Positions 56,979 to 64,000 of a stretch of 64,000 nt of DNA are shown in pieces. Source of the DNA: Hyphomicrobiales bacterium. GTDB lineage: Bacteria > Pseudomonadota > Alphaproteobacteria > Rhizobiales > Rhizobiaceae. The position numbers were made by a program, and so were the translations under genes. The notes below the pieces were generated by a model. That model was not told where the DNA came from. It worked only from the letters and a program-made list of their open reading frames with translations, and did no database searches. The stretch spans positions 27,207 to 91,206 of the forward strand of contig UBWZ01000009.1 of the NCBI GenBank assembly GCA_900469345.1, given 5' to 3'. Position 1 is the stretch's first letter. Every line of letters starts with the position of its first letter.

Positions 56979-57884
56979 ATGGCGAAAGCCGTCTTCTACC
57001 ACAAGGACGACAGCATCTATAAAGATGTCAGAGGCTTGCTCTATCACTTTCCGCAAACCTACCTGTCTCGGGTGCTGCAGACTGTGGGCGATGAGATCGT
57101 CTACTACGGCCCTCTCGCCGGTTACCGCAGCCGCTATTACTCAGGCGTGGCGCGGGTTCGGAGCATTGAGCCAGATCCCGATCTTGCCGATCACCACTAT
57201 GCCCATCTCGTCGATTACCTCGATTTCGACCGGCCGGTCGACTATGTTGAAGCGGGCGGATTCGAAAGGAAACTCGTCCGAGATGACGGCTCCATCAACG
57301 GCGGGCGGAGCGTCCAGGCCGTGCGCATCATCGATAGGCTCGAATTCGCCGCCATCGTCAATGCCGGCCTATCGGTTGCCGACGAATGGCCGGATCGCCG
57401 AGATGAGCATGTCGAAGCGCCGTCGGTTGCGCTGGAGCTGGGTGAGATGTCTCAAGCGGACTATGTCGCCGGAACCGAACCAAGGCCGATCCTGACGCAG
57501 ACGATCAACCGTCCCTTCCGCGATGCGAAATTCCGGCAGCATATCCGCAAGATCTACGATCGGCGCTGTGCATTTACCGGCCTTCAGTTGATCAACGGCG
57601 GCGGACGGCCGGAGGTCGAGGCTGCGCATATCATTCCGGTCGAAATGGGCGGAAATGATTCCGTCCAGAATGGCATCGCGCTGTCCGGCACCGTCCACTG
57701 GATGTTCGACCGCGGCCTGCTGTCGGTCGGAGACGATTACCGGATCCTCTGCTCGCGCCAGCTGAACGCCGACGTATCGCATCTTCTGGTGTCGGACATG
57801 ATGGCGAGAGTGCCGCCAGCGGCACACCTGCGTCCTCACCCCCATTACCTCGCCTGGCACCGCGACCATATCTTCAAGCACTAG
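56979..57884 (+). CDS. HNH endonuclease with PUA-like N-terminal domain (predicted restriction endonuclease)
   Basis: 301 residues from the ATG at 56979, with TTGAGGATG upstream at good spacing. The N-terminal part (about 1-95) contains AVFYHKDDSIYKDVRG, VGDEIVYYGPLAG, and YYSGVARVRSIEPDPD, a pattern I know from COG3440-type predicted restriction nucleases and which looks like a PUA-superfamily (EVE/ASCH-like) small beta barrel. The C-terminal HNH_2 domain (about 195-255) has CAFTGLQLINGGGRPEVEA, AHIIPVEMGG, NGIALSGTVHWMFDRGLL. Catalytic His and Asn positions look intact. No methylase gene is adjacent, so a modification-dependent enzyme is the likeliest reading. Confidence 0.8.
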   Translation: MAKAVFYHKDDSIYKDVRGLLYHFPQTYLSRVLQTVGDEIVYYGPLAGYRSRYYSGVARVRSIEPDPDLADHHYAHLVDYLDFDRPVDYVEAGGFERKLVRDDGSINGGRSVQAVRIIDRLEFAAIVNAGLSVADEWPDRRDEHVEAPSVALELGEMSQADYVAGTEPRPILTQTINRPFRDAKFRQHIRKIYDRRCAFTGLQLINGGGRPEVEAAHIIPVEMGGNDSVQNGIALSGTVHWMFDRGLLSVGDDYRILCSRQLNADVSHLLVSDMMARVPPAAHLRPHPHYLAWHRDHIFKH

Positions 57885-57897
57885 CTCGCACTAGCTC
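57878..57897. repeat. 10-base tandem duplication at the HNH stop codon
   Basis: GCACTAGCTC is present twice in a row (57878-57887, 57888-57897). The HNH stop TAG lies in the first copy, so the duplication does not alter the protein. Confidence 0.8.
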
Positions 57898-57999
57898 GCC
57901 TTTTCATCCGAAGATTCTCCACGCCCTGCGTTTCCCTTTTGTACCGGTTTTTGCGTCGCCCCTCTTCACATTCCGCCGGACCGGCTCCATATTCCGCGC

Positions 58000-60900
58000 A
58001 TGGCCAGATCCCCGAAAAAATCCCCCGCCCCGAAGCCCTCGCAAGACGGTTTCGAGGAGGCTCCGCAATCGTCGTTCGAGGGTGCTCCCCTGGCCGGCTC
58101 GGTGTCCGACTGGGTGCGGCAGCTGGAGGCCGAGGCGGAAGCCTCCGGCATCGAGACGCAGCGCGAGATCGCCTCGAAGGCCGGCAAGCACCGCAAGAAG
58201 ATCGAGATCGCCGCCCGCGAGGAGGCGATCAAGGCCGCCGCCCGGGACAGTGGCAAGCCTGCCGCCAAGGCGGGCAAGACGGCCAATGCCAAGCATACGA
58301 CCGCGTCGAAATCGGCCCGCGGCACGTCGATGGGCGGCTCGTCCGACCCGAAGACGCGCGCCGCCGCCGGCCTCAACCCGGTCGCCGGCATGGATGTCAG
58401 CCTCGAGGAAGCCGCGAACCTTGCCCCCGGCGCGGTCACCGCGACGGTCGAGGCCCTGTCGGCGCTGATCGAGAGCGGCAATCCGCTGTTCAAGGACGGC
58501 AAGATGTGGACGCCGCACCGGCCGCACCGCCCGGAAAAATCCGAGGGCGGCGTGTCGATCCGCATGGCGTCCGACTACCAGCCGGCCGGCGACCAGCCGA
58601 CCGCCATCAAGGACCTGGTGGCCGGCATCGACAGCGGCGAGCGCAGCCAGGTGCTGCTCGGCGTCACCGGCTCGGGCAAGACCTTCACGATGGCCAAGGT
58701 GATCGAGGCGACGCAGCGCCCGGCGGTCATCCTGGCGCCCAACAAGACGCTGGCGGCGCAGCTCTATTCGGAATTCAAGAACTTCTTCCCCGACAACGCG
58801 GTCGAGTATTTCGTCTCCTATTACGACTACTACCAGCCGGAAGCCTATGTGCCGCGCTCCGACACCTTCATCGAGAAGGAAAGCTCGATCAACGAGCAGA
58901 TCGACCGGATGCGCCACTCCGCCACCCGTTCGCTGCTCGAGCGCGACGACTGCATCATCGTCGCCTCGGTGTCGTGCATCTACGGTATCGGCTCGGTCGA
59001 GACCTATACGGCGATGACCTTCCAGATGGCGGTCGGCGACCGGCTCGACCAGCGCCAGCTGCTCGCCGACCTGGTCGCCCAGCAGTACAAGCGCCAGGAC
59101 ATCAATTTCGTGCGCGGCTCGTTCCGGGTGCGCGGCGACACGATCGAGATCTTTCCGGCCCACCTGGAGGATGCCGCCTGGCGGATCTCCATGTTCGGCG
59201 ACGAGATCGACGCGATCACCGAATTCGACCCGTTGACCGGCCACAAGACCGGCGACCTGAAAAGCGTCAAGATCTACGCCAACTCCCACTACGTGACGCC
59301 GCGGCCGACGCTCAACGGCGCCATCAAGTCGATCAAGGAGGAGCTGCGCGTTCGCCTCGCCGAGCTCGAAAAAGGTGGCCGACTGCTCGAAGCGCAGCGG
59401 CTGGAGCAGCGCACCCGCTACGACATCGAGATGCTCGAGGCGACCGGCTCCTGCGCCGGCATCGAGAACTATTCGCGCTACCTCACCGGCCGCAACCCCG
59501 GCGAGCCGCCACCGACGCTGTTCGAATACATTCCCGACAATGCGCTGCTGTTCATCGACGAGAGCCACGTCTCCGTCAGCCAGATCGGCGGCATGTACCG
59601 GGGCGACTTCCGGCGCAAGGCGACGCTTGCCGAATACGGCTTTCGGCTGCCTTCGTGCATGGACAACCGGCCCTTGCGCTTCGAGGAGTGGGACGCGATG
59701 CGGCCGCTCACCGTCGCCGTGTCGGCCACCCCCGGCAACTGGGAGATGGAACAGTCCGGCGGCGTGTTCGCCGAACAGGTGATCCGCCCGACCGGGCTGA
59801 TCGACCCGCCGGTCGAGGTGCGCTCGGCGCGATCCCAGGTGGACGACGTGCTCGGCGAGATCCGCGAGACGGCCGCCAAGGGCTATCGCACGCTCTGCAC
59901 CGTGCTCACCAAGCGGATGGCCGAAGACCTCACCGAATACCTGCACGAGCAGGGCGTGCGCGTCCGCTACATGCACTCGGACATCGACACGCTGGAGCGC
60001 ATCGAGATCATCCGCGACCTGCGGCTCGGCGCCTTCGACGTTCTGGTCGGCATCAACCTGTTGCGCGAGGGCCTCGACATTCCCGAATGCGGCTTCGTCG
60101 CCATTCTCGATGCCGACAAGGAAGGTTTCTTGCGCTCGGAGACCTCGCTGATCCAGACGATCGGCCGCGCCGCCCGTAACGTCGACGGCAAGGTCATCCT
60201 CTATGCCGATACCGTTACCGGCTCGATGAAGCGGGCGATGGAGGAAACCGCGCGCCGCCGCGAAAAACAGGTCGCCTACAATACCGAGCACGGCATCACG
60301 CCGGAATCGGTCAAGGCGCGCATTTCCGACATCCTCGATTCGGTCTACGAGCGCGACCACGTGCGGGCTGATATTTCCGGCGTCTCGGGCAAGGGCTTTG
60401 CGGATGGCGGCCACCTGGTCGGCAACAATCTGCAGAGCCACCTCAACGCGCTCGAAAAATCGATGCGCGACGCGGCCGCCGACCTCGATTTCGAAAAGGC
60501 CGCCCGCCTGCGCGACGAGATCAAGCGCCTCAAGGCCTCGGAACTCGCCACCATGGACGACCCGATCGCCCGCGAGGAATCGAAGGCGCAGGAGGGCGTG
60601 CGCCGCAGCGCCGAAGCCACCCGCGCCTCTCTCGGCGGCAAGGGTGGCAAGGGCCGCCGCGATTCGATCTCCCCCCTTGAGGCGGGTCCGGAGGTCGGGT
60701 TGAGACCCGTGGCTCAACCCCGGCAGTCCGGCGCGACAGAGGCCCCACCCTCGACCTCCCTCTTCGCCAAACCCTCGCTCGACGACATGGGGCCGGGCAC
60801 CGACACCGCGACTCCTCTCTTCCGCCGCAACACGCTGGACGAGATGACCGTCGGCCGCACGGAAAAGCCCGCCCCCGGCGCCCTGCCCGCCCGACCGCCG

Positions 60901-61086
60901 GAAACCATCAGCACCAAGCGCCGCCACTCGCCGCTGCTCGAAGGCCAGCCGGAACGGGGCGACGGCAAGGACGACCCGCGCCCGCTGGTGCGCGGCAAGA
61001 TCGGTGCCGGGTCCTACGAAGACGCGGGTGCGCAGAAGCAGCAGAAGCGGCGCACCAAGGGCAAGACGGGCAGACCGGGGCGGTAG
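58000..61086 (+). CDS. uvrB: excinuclease ABC subunit UvrB with long N- and C-terminal extensions
   Basis: 1028 residues against about 670 in E. coli. Residues 1-185 are an Ala/Lys-rich extension. The UvrB core then follows: Walker [12 protein letters not shown] at about 222, the damage-clamping hairpin region [26 protein letters not shown] (DEAD-like motif II) at about 522, [11 protein letters not shown], and [19 protein letters not shown] (motif VI) near 720. A UVR domain ([20 protein letters not shown]) lies at about 825-845 and would contact UvrC. Residues 850-1028 are a low-complexity tail ending [16 protein letters not shown]. Nucleotide excision repair. The extended form is usual in rhizobia. 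Confidence 0.95.
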   Translation: MARSPKKSPAPKPSQDGFEEAPQSSFEGAPLAGSVSDWVRQLEAEAEASGIETQREIASKAGKHRKKIEIAAREEAIKAAARDSGKPAAKAGKTANAKHTTASKSARGTSMGGSSDPKTRAAAGLNPVAGMDVSLEEAANLAPGAVTATVEALSALIESGNPLFKDGKMWTPHRPHRPEKSEGGVSIRMASDYQPAGDQPTAIKDLVAGIDSGERSQVLLGVTGSGKTFTMAKVIEATQRPAVILAPNKTLAAQLYSEFKNFFPDNAVEYFVSYYDYYQPEAYVPRSDTFIEKESSINEQIDRMRHSATRSLLERDDCIIVASVSCIYGIGSVETYTAMTFQMAVGDRLDQRQLLADLVAQQYKRQDINFVRGSFRVRGDTIEIFPAHLEDAAWRISMFGDEIDAITEFDPLTGHKTGDLKSVKIYANSHYVTPRPTLNGAIKSIKEELRVRLAELEKGGRLLEAQRLEQRTRYDIEMLEATGSCAGIENYSRYLTGRNPGEPPPTLFEYIPDNALLFIDESHVSVSQIGGMYRGDFRRKATLAEYGFRLPSCMDNRPLRFEEWDAMRPLTVAVSATPGNWEMEQSGGVFAEQVIRPTGLIDPPVEVRSARSQVDDVLGEIRETAAKGYRTLCTVLTKRMAEDLTEYLHEQGVRVRYMHSDIDTLERIEIIRDLRLGAFDVLVGINLLREGLDIPECGFVAILDADKEGFLRSETSLIQTIGRAARNVDGKVILYADTVTGSMKRAMEETARRREKQVAYNTEHGITPESVKARISDILDSVYERDHVRADISGVSGKGFADGGHLVGNNLQSHLNALEKSMRDAAADLDFEKAARLRDEIKRLKASELATMDDPIAREESKAQEGVRRSAEATRASLGGKGGKGRRDSISPLEAGPEVGLRPVAQPRQSGATEAPPSTSLFAKPSLDDMGPGTDTATPLFRRNTLDEMTVGRTEKPAPGALPARPPETISTKRRHSPLLEGQPERGDGKDDPRPLVRGKIGAGSYEDAGAQKQQKRRTKGKTGRPGR
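60687..60731. repeat. palindromic element inside the uvrB tail
   Basis: GGGTTGAG (60697-60704) pairs with CTCAACCC (60713-60720) across 8 bases, with outer TCCGG copies on both sides. It lies in frame in the region coding for residues about 895-910 ([14 protein letters not shown]). The style resembles the short palindromes found between genes at 61.1-61.4 kb, so it may be an inserted intergenic-type repeat. Confidence 0.5.
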
Positions 61087-61104
61087 GGGCAAGGGCCCCT
61101 TTTG
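61086..61104 (+). terminator. short terminator after uvrB
   Basis: GGGGC (61086-61090) pairs with GCCCC (61095-61099) around a 4-base loop, followed by TTTT. The stem is short and begins at the stop codon, so the call is tentative. Confidence 0.4.
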
Positions 61105-61140
61105 TCCCGCCTGGGCCCGAAGACCGCGGCAGTCTTGACG

Positions 61141-61400
61141 CCACCTCTCCCCTTGAGGGAGAGGATAGTTAGCACCGCGAGGATCTGCCGAGCGGTCCGA
61201 CGAACTTGGTGAGGGATAGGCAGGTGGAGAGTTGGCGGGGGAGCCGCGAACCGTATTGTAGGGAACGGTCTCACTGCCATCAGCTGCGGACACGCTCTCT
61301 CCGGCCATCTCAAACTTCTCAGCCGTCATCCTCAGCCCCCACCGCCGTCATCCTCGGGTTTGACCCGAGGATCCAGCCGGCGCGGGTCTGCGCGCCGTGA
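61141..61400. repeat. cluster of rhizobial short palindromic repeats
   Basis: In the 457-base gap after uvrB are at least two palindromes: CCTCTCCC/GGGAGAGG (61144-61151 with 61157-61164) and ATCCTCGGGT/ACCCGAGGAT (61350-61359 with 61363-61372), the latter preceded by a partial copy GCCGTCATCCTC at 61323. The sequence TCATCCTCGGG...CCCGAGGATCC is a dispersed intergenic repeat in rhizobial genomes as I recall it. The stretch 61410-61543 becomes AT-richer and shows no gene. Confidence 0.7.
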
Positions 61401-61543
61401 GGATCGAGGATAAACCGGGAAGACCTAGTGGTAGTGCCGCTACGGCGTAAGGAGTCGCCCCATCGTAAGTGCACGGCGACAACATTAGTGTTGCCACATC
61501 AGCAAGACGACAAAATCCGACGATGAGATACCTCGAAACTTAG

Positions 61544-63103
61544 CTAATCTCTTATTCGCCAATAGGCAGATCCTGCAGCGAAAGCCCGTTCAATCGCATG
61601 TCGTTCTTCTGGTGGGGAGTTCGTCTTCAAAAGTGCGAATATGTCGGCGAGGACGGAGCGGCTACTTCCGACATAGCTATGCCCGAAGTCGCCCAAATCC
61701 GTTCTGTTGACCAGAATAGTGTCCATTCCCTCAAGGACGAAGGTGGGCGGAGTAATTCCCACACGCGGGAAGCTGTGGAGCCAACCGGAAATCTTAAGCG
61801 CCGTATCTCTATCAGAGACATATGACGTGGTGCGCGCTGAATGCTTTACAACATGCTTTCCAATGTTAGGCATAATTGCAGTATCAACATCGGCTGCAGC
61901 CAGTATCACCTGATTGAGACACTTTATTACACGAGTTCTCTTGCTAGAAAGAACCTCAATTGCCCCGATTACAGACCGACATCCCATACTATGAGCAATG
62001 ATATTTGCACTTTTCTGGGGTGACTGATCAATGAAGCTTTCGATAAAATCTGCAAGAGCGTACTTGCTAGCTTCGGATGAAGCCTCGTCAGCGCTATAAG
62101 TTCCTAAGCCGCCTTTTGAGGGCCAACTGAAAAGGCCTATCCCTTGGCCAAGCCCGAGATCGTAACCGATCTGCGCAGCGCGAAGTACCGCTTGTTCAAA
62201 CGTATTATTGAAACCATGCACGAAGATGGTGGGCCGCGCTTTAACCTTCATTTTGGAGGATGTCTCTCTTAGGAGACACCAAAACAGTTCCTCATTCAGA
62301 CCAATCATCGTGTCAAGCCTTAGACGATCATCGATCCTGCTCCACAGTCTCTTCCAAATTCGTGACCCTAATGACCCCAGCCTCCGGCCTTCTGGGACAA
62401 TTACCTCGCAAACCCCGTAGCTCACGTCGGTACAACTGTTCCCATCGAAGCCAACCAATTCCCCTCGTTGAATAACAGCCGCTCTATTAGTAGCGAAATA
62501 CACGTCATATTTGTTCTTTGGCTTACGAGCTTCTCGATTTGCATCTGCATGGAGAGGAGGTAGGACGACGCCACTTGCAGACATATTCCCTGCAGAAATC
62601 TGTGGTCGGTGAGATATTGCGTCTGGGATGATTCGAGCAGCCTGTACATCTGCTGCCGCCCGCTGACTTTTATCGAGATCAAGGCTTACAAAGGTAGCAC
62701 CAACGAGATTCACATCCTCGAAAGAGGTACCCACCAGGCGGGTGCGATCAAACACCGCGCCGCTAAAGAACGACCGATAGAGTGTTGCCCCACTCAGATC
62801 AGCGCCCAAGAATTTGGCCTCGTCAAAATTCGACATTGACATGTCGGAGTTTGTCAAGTCGGCGGCATCGAACTTGGCACCGCGAAAATTAAGTCCTGAA
62901 AGGTCCGCGCCTGCCAAATTTGCTCGAGACAGGTTTATACGCTCGAAGTAACGAGATGTTTTGGGGGCGTCGCGAAAGTCTGGTGGCAAAAGCCCAAAGA
63001 ATTTTATCCCAGCCAAATCTGGCGTGAAATCTACTTTTCTGCGGCGCGTATTCCAGCGACGAACACCTTCACTTAGCCATTTTACATGCCAGGGGTCAGC
63101 CAT
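61544..63103 (-). CDS. pentapeptide-repeat / DUF900-type alpha/beta hydrolase fusion
   Basis: 519 residues. Residues 1-50 are a basic leader (WLSEGVRRWNTRRRKVDF). About 52-145 is a run of pentapeptide repeats of the A(D/N)LxX type (LSRANLAGADLSGLNFRG, ADLTNSDMSMSNFDEA, ADLSGATLYRSFFSGA). From about 200 a DUF900-like alpha/beta hydrolase follows: KYDVYFATNR, FVHGFNNTFEQA (oxyanion region), nucleophile elbow IIAHSMGCRSV at about 368-378, LAAADVD for the acid, and DFGHSYVGSS for the His at about 476. All catalytic elements look intact. No signal peptide or membrane segment. GC is clearly lower than in neighbours (about 45-50% in lines I counted). Function unknown. Confidence 0.8.
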   Translation of the reverse strand: MADPWHVKWLSEGVRRWNTRRRKVDFTPDLAGIKFFGLLPPDFRDAPKTSRYFERINLSRANLAGADLSGLNFRGAKFDAADLTNSDMSMSNFDEAKFLGADLSGATLYRSFFSGAVFDRTRLVGTSFEDVNLVGATFVSLDLDKSQRAAADVQAARIIPDAISHRPQISAGNMSASGVVLPPLHADANREARKPKNKYDVYFATNRAAVIQRGELVGFDGNSCTDVSYGVCEVIVPEGRRLGSLGSRIWKRLWSRIDDRLRLDTMIGLNEELFWCLLRETSSKMKVKARPTIFVHGFNNTFEQAVLRAAQIGYDLGLGQGIGLFSWPSKGGLGTYSADEASSEASKYALADFIESFIDQSPQKSANIIAHSMGCRSVIGAIEVLSSKRTRVIKCLNQVILAAADVDTAIMPNIGKHVVKHSARTTSYVSDRDTALKISGWLHSFPRVGITPPTFVLEGMDTILVNRTDLGDFGHSYVGSSRSVLADIFALLKTNSPPEERHAIERAFAAGSAYWRIRD

Positions 63104-63278
63104 GTTTTCCTAAGGATCAACGTTCCAGTAAAGATGAATTCATAGCCATCACAAGTCAAGCGTGTAGTTTTCAAGCATACTTTCGATGAGGCGTATTCCT
63201 GTTGACTTCTCTTTGTTCGATAGCTCCATAGTCTCTGATATCCCACCCCACCCCCACCAGCACCACCGGACCTCGCCC

Positions 63279-63737
63279 ATGCGCATCCTCATCGCCCTCG
63301 CCCTCCTCGTCCTCTCCGCCTTCCCTTCCTTCGCCGCCGAGAGCTACAAAACCCCCGAAGCGCTGATCAAGGCGCTTTACGCCTATGATCTCGACAAGAC
63401 GCCGAACGATGCGCCCTCGCCCTACCAGCCGTTCTTTTCGCGGGGGCTGTCCAAGCTGTTCGTGGCGGACCGCGCCCGCACGCCGGACGACGAGGTCGGT
63501 GCCATCGACTTCGACCCGGTGATTTCCGGCCAGGACGGCAAGGCGACGAAGCTGCGGCTGGGTCCGGTCACGACGAAGGGCGAGCGCGCCGAGCTCGACG
63601 TGTTCTTTACCAATTTCGAGCCGGTGGTGCTGCACTACACGCTTGTGCGCGAAAAGGGCGGCTGGACGGTCGACGACATCGAAAACCGCAAGGGCGAGAA
63701 TGCCTGGGGCCTGCGCGAGCTGCTCGGCGGACACTAG
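63279..63737 (+). CDS. DUF3828 exported protein
   Basis: 152 residues. Signal peptide MRILIALALLVLSAFPSFA, then a short periplasmic-type domain with TPEALIKALYAYDL, FSRGLSKLFVADRAR, DFDPVISGQDGKATKLRLG and LREKGGWTVDDI-like ending (here VREKGGWTVDDIEN). This is the DUF3828 pattern, a small NTF2-like fold family without known function. The start chosen is the ATG at 63279; upstream is C-rich with no purine-rich ribosome site. GC content returns to the high level of the rest of the window. Confidence 0.8.
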   Translation: MRILIALALLVLSAFPSFAAESYKTPEALIKALYAYDLDKTPNDAPSPYQPFFSRGLSKLFVADRARTPDDEVGAIDFDPVISGQDGKATKLRLGPVTTKGERAELDVFFTNFEPVVLHYTLVREKGGWTVDDIENRKGENAWGLRELLGGH

Positions 63738-63772
63738 CGCATCGCCCCGGCACGACCTCTATAGGGTCTCTT

Positions 63773-63825
63773 CGCCGCGCCGACGCGGCGTGGCCGGACG
63801 CCGGCTCAAGGCCGGGATGATGCAG
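63773..63825. repeat. palindromic repeat elements after the DUF3828 gene
   Basis: CGCCGCG (63773-63779) pairs with CGCGGCG (63784-63790). Just after it lies GCCGGCTCAAGGCCGGGATGA, split as GCCGG..CTCAAGG..CCGGGATGA, whose reverse complement is a TCATCCCGGCCTTGAG-type rhizobial intergenic repeat. The first hairpin could also end the DUF3828 transcript. Confidence 0.55.
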
Positions 63826-63837
63826 AGGATAGGGTTT

Positions 63838-64000
63838 TCGCCCAGGTGAGTTACCCCCGGCAGCCTGCTCCAACAGCCTCCCACGGGGCGGGCACATTTC
63901 CCTCCCCGCGCCTCAACCTCTTCAATCGCTTATCGCTTATCTCGTCCGCCTTCGTGCCCGCCCTTTCGCCCCATGCTCATAATGACCCCGTCCCGCATCG
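63838..64000. other. right-edge sequence without a recognised gene
   Basis: C/T-rich sequence with a short direct repeat TCGCTTATCGCTTATC near 63930. An ATG at 63973 opens a frame to the window edge (MLIMTPSRI), which may be the start of a plus-strand gene, but 9 codons are too few to judge. Confidence 0.3.

Noticed and set aside
57904..61329. Open frame of 1141 codons on the minus strand
   Set aside because: It lies opposite uvrB, whose motifs are beyond doubt. The minus-strand translation is rich in Arg, Val, Asp and Gly as expected for the complement of GC-rich codons, with no recognisable domain.
63973..64000. Start of a new plus-strand gene at the right edge
   Set aside because: Only nine codons (MLIMTPSRI) are visible, not enough to support a gene call.

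Overview
The window is GC-rich chromosomal DNA from an alphaproteobacterium, most likely a member of the Rhizobiaceae (Ensifer, Rhizobium, Agrobacterium or Shinella type). The main reasons are: the neighbourhood gor, DUF2059, rpiA, gph, L,D-transpeptidase, fumC, moaA and mobAB; a class II DAHP synthase; a usg gene; bluB, cobT and cobS; an ssu operon in the order ssuADCB; a TIGR02281 aspartic protease; and a DivJ/PleC-type histidine kinase. The species cannot be fixed by eye. No tRNA, rRNA, insertion sequence, integrase or CRISPR array was seen.

Layout. 1-5.3 kb, minus strand: bluB (cut by the left edge) behind a cobalamin riboswitch, a TolB-like propeller protein, glutamine-dependent nadE, a GFA-family zinc protein and class II DAHP synthase. 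5.5-6.8 kb: an orphan TadG-like protein with a von Willebrand A fold. 6.9-14.4 kb: core metabolism and envelope genes (gor, DUF2059, rpiA, gph, L,D-transpeptidase, fumC). 14.7-23 kb: a diguanylate cyclase, a flavoprotein, a DUF971 protein, moaA, a large chemoreceptor, and an EamA permease coupled to mobA and mobB. 23-30.5 kb: a proline/glutamine-rich OmpA-family protein, a basic amino-acid type ABC importer without its ATPase, usg, a TPR-methyltransferase, a DinB protein and a CopD-like membrane protein. 30.5-36.6 kb: a YbaL-type cation/proton antiporter and ssuADCB for sulfonate use. 36.9-41.4 kb: a beta-hydroxyacid dehydrogenase, an Lrp regulator, a uracil-DNA glycosylase/thermonuclease pair, a histidine kinase and an antitoxin-like remnant. 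41.4-44.6 kb: dgkA, the divergent pair cobT/cobS, DUF1289 and the aspartic protease. 44.8-49 kb: an AraC regulator divergent from an MFS exporter, and an ABC-2 exporter pair. 49-56.6 kb: an extensin-like lipoprotein, a Cache chemoreceptor, a thioesterase, a GNAT acetyltransferase and the DUF1501/DUF1800 pair. 56.9-64 kb: a PUA-like/HNH nuclease, an extended uvrB, a low-GC pentapeptide-repeat/alpha-beta hydrolase gene bracketed by short palindromic repeats, and a DUF3828 exported protein.

Themes. Cobalamin lower-ligand synthesis and assembly (bluB, cobT, cobS) is split over two sites in the window. Molybdenum cofactor genes (moaA, mobA, mobB) lie within 6 kb of each other. Most of the window is conserved housekeeping DNA. 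The accessory signal is concentrated at 56.6-63.8 kb: a solitary modification-dependent-type nuclease, uvrB with long tails and an in-frame palindrome, and an AT-richer hydrolase islet. That stretch is the best candidate for something undescribed, although nothing seen proves a multi-gene system.
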